DNA of 6,422 nucleotides, taken from NCBI GenBank assembly GCA_023135025.1, contig JAGLTY010000129.1, forward strand, positions 1 to 6,422. Direction: 5' to 3'. Below the pieces are notes generated by a model, which searched no databases, had not been told where the DNA came from, and worked only from the letters and a program-made list of their open reading frames with translations. The position numbers and the translations under genes are program-made. How positions within the stretch are numbered: position 1 is the first letter of the stretch; every line of letters starts with the position of its first letter. Shown piece by piece: positions 5,791 through 6,422 of this stretch. This DNA is from Bacteroidales bacterium. GTDB lineage: Bacteria > Bacteroidota > Bacteroidia > Bacteroidales > GCA-2748055.

Positions 5791-6422
5791 CTAATGCCGC
5801 TTTCTGCGAAGCTCCTCGCCCTGCTCGTTGTAGATCCTGTATTCCAGGAAATGGAGCGATTCGACGGAATTGATCTTTATCTTGCATCCCAGCTCTTTGC
5901 GCCACTTGCGCTCTTCAGAGTGAAACCCTTTGGTCAGATAGGTGGCTACAAATGGATGCAGGACCACTTCAAGTTTCGAAGGCCGATGTTCCCCGATCAG
6001 CATGGAGAGCTCACTCTTTACCAGTTCTGGAAAGAGGATGGGCGGCTGCGCCTTACCACTGCCTGCGCAGGTGGGACAGTTCTCTGCTGTCTCGATATGC
6101 ATCTCCGGACGTACCCGCTGACGGGTAATCTGCATCAATCCGAATTTACTCAGGGGAAGGATGTTGTGTTTGGTCTTATCGACCGACATGGCCTCCTTCA
6201 TCCTGTCAAAGAGTTTCTGCTTGTTTTCATGCTTGTGCATATCGATAAAATCGACCACAATGATGCCACCCATATCCCTCAGCCTGAGCTGACGGGCAAC
6301 TTCATCTGCTGCAGAGAGGTTCACCTCCACTGCATTGGTCTCCTGGTCGCTGGAAGAACGGGAACGGTTCCCGCTGTTCACATCAATCACATGGAGTGCC
6401 TCGGTATGCTCAATAATCAGGT
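5791..6422 (-). CDS. rng: RNase E/G family ribonuclease, C-terminal part (5' end outside window)
   Basis: About 210 residues of the C-terminal part are visible; the S1 and 5'-sensor regions lie beyond the window edge. The visible part opens with LIIEHTEALHVIDVNSG, the DNase I-like catalytic segment. Its DVN supplies a family Mg2+-binding aspartate, and GGIIVVDFIDM, about 45 residues on, supplies the second. ARQLRLRD between them is a hallmark of the family. The motif CPTC (about residues 115-118 of the visible part) is the zinc link that joins two subunits in E. coli RNase E. The protein ends about 90 residues later at a basic RRKRH with no long scaffold tail, so it resembles RNase G rather than RNase E. 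It is a single-strand endonuclease used in rRNA and mRNA processing. The reading frame is open to the edge; a GTG at 6390 is an internal valine codon and not the start. Confidence 0.93.
   Translation of the reverse strand, partial: LIIEHTEALHVIDVNSGNRSRSSSDQETNAVEVNLSAADEVARQLRLRDMGGIIVVDFIDMHKHENKQKLFDRMKEAMSVDKTKHNILPLSKFGLMQITRQRVRPEMHIETAENCPTCAGSGKAQPPILFPELVKSELSMLIGEHRPSKLEVVLHPFVATYLTKGFHSEERKWRKELGCKIKINSVESLHFLEYRIYNEQGEELRRKRH

Overview
The window looks like a chromosomal piece from a member of the Bacteroidota. The evidence is the type of ECF sigma factor and its cysteine-free membrane partner, several small outer-membrane beta-barrel proteins ending in phenylalanine, an RNase G-type enzyme beside a long DsbD of the Bacteroidota kind, and the lack of strong Shine-Dalgarno sequences before most starts. 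No RNA gene, CRISPR array, insertion sequence or integrase is visible.

Left half, plus strand (96-2785): four tightly packed genes that read as one operon. They encode an ECF sigma factor, a single-pass membrane protein that is probably its anti-sigma factor (8-bp overlap), a secreted DUF4097-like beta-solenoid protein (29-bp overlap), and a small outer-membrane barrel (6-bp gap). A fifth plus-strand gene (2844-3506), separated by 58 bp, encodes a second, unrelated outer-membrane barrel. An 11-bp sequence occurs in inverted orientation just before the sigma gene and again just after the four-gene block.

Centre (3507-3685): a convergent intergenic stretch of 179 bp with several short hairpins, where plus- and minus-strand transcripts meet.

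Right half, minus strand (6422-3686): the C-terminal part of an RNase E/G family ribonuclease, running in from beyond the window edge, followed after 59 bp by a complete dsbD. DsbD moves electrons from cytoplasmic thioredoxin across the inner membrane to periplasmic thiol proteins. All six expected redox cysteines are present.

Functionally, the left block is best read as a cell-envelope signalling cassette: a sigma factor held by a membrane protein, plus two exported proteins that could be sensors, targets or envelope repair factors. This reading is inferred from gene order and topology. The dsbD and rng genes are housekeeping functions. Two in-frame tandem repeats (15 bp in a signal peptide, 18 bp in the DsbD linker) are the clearest unusual sequence features.
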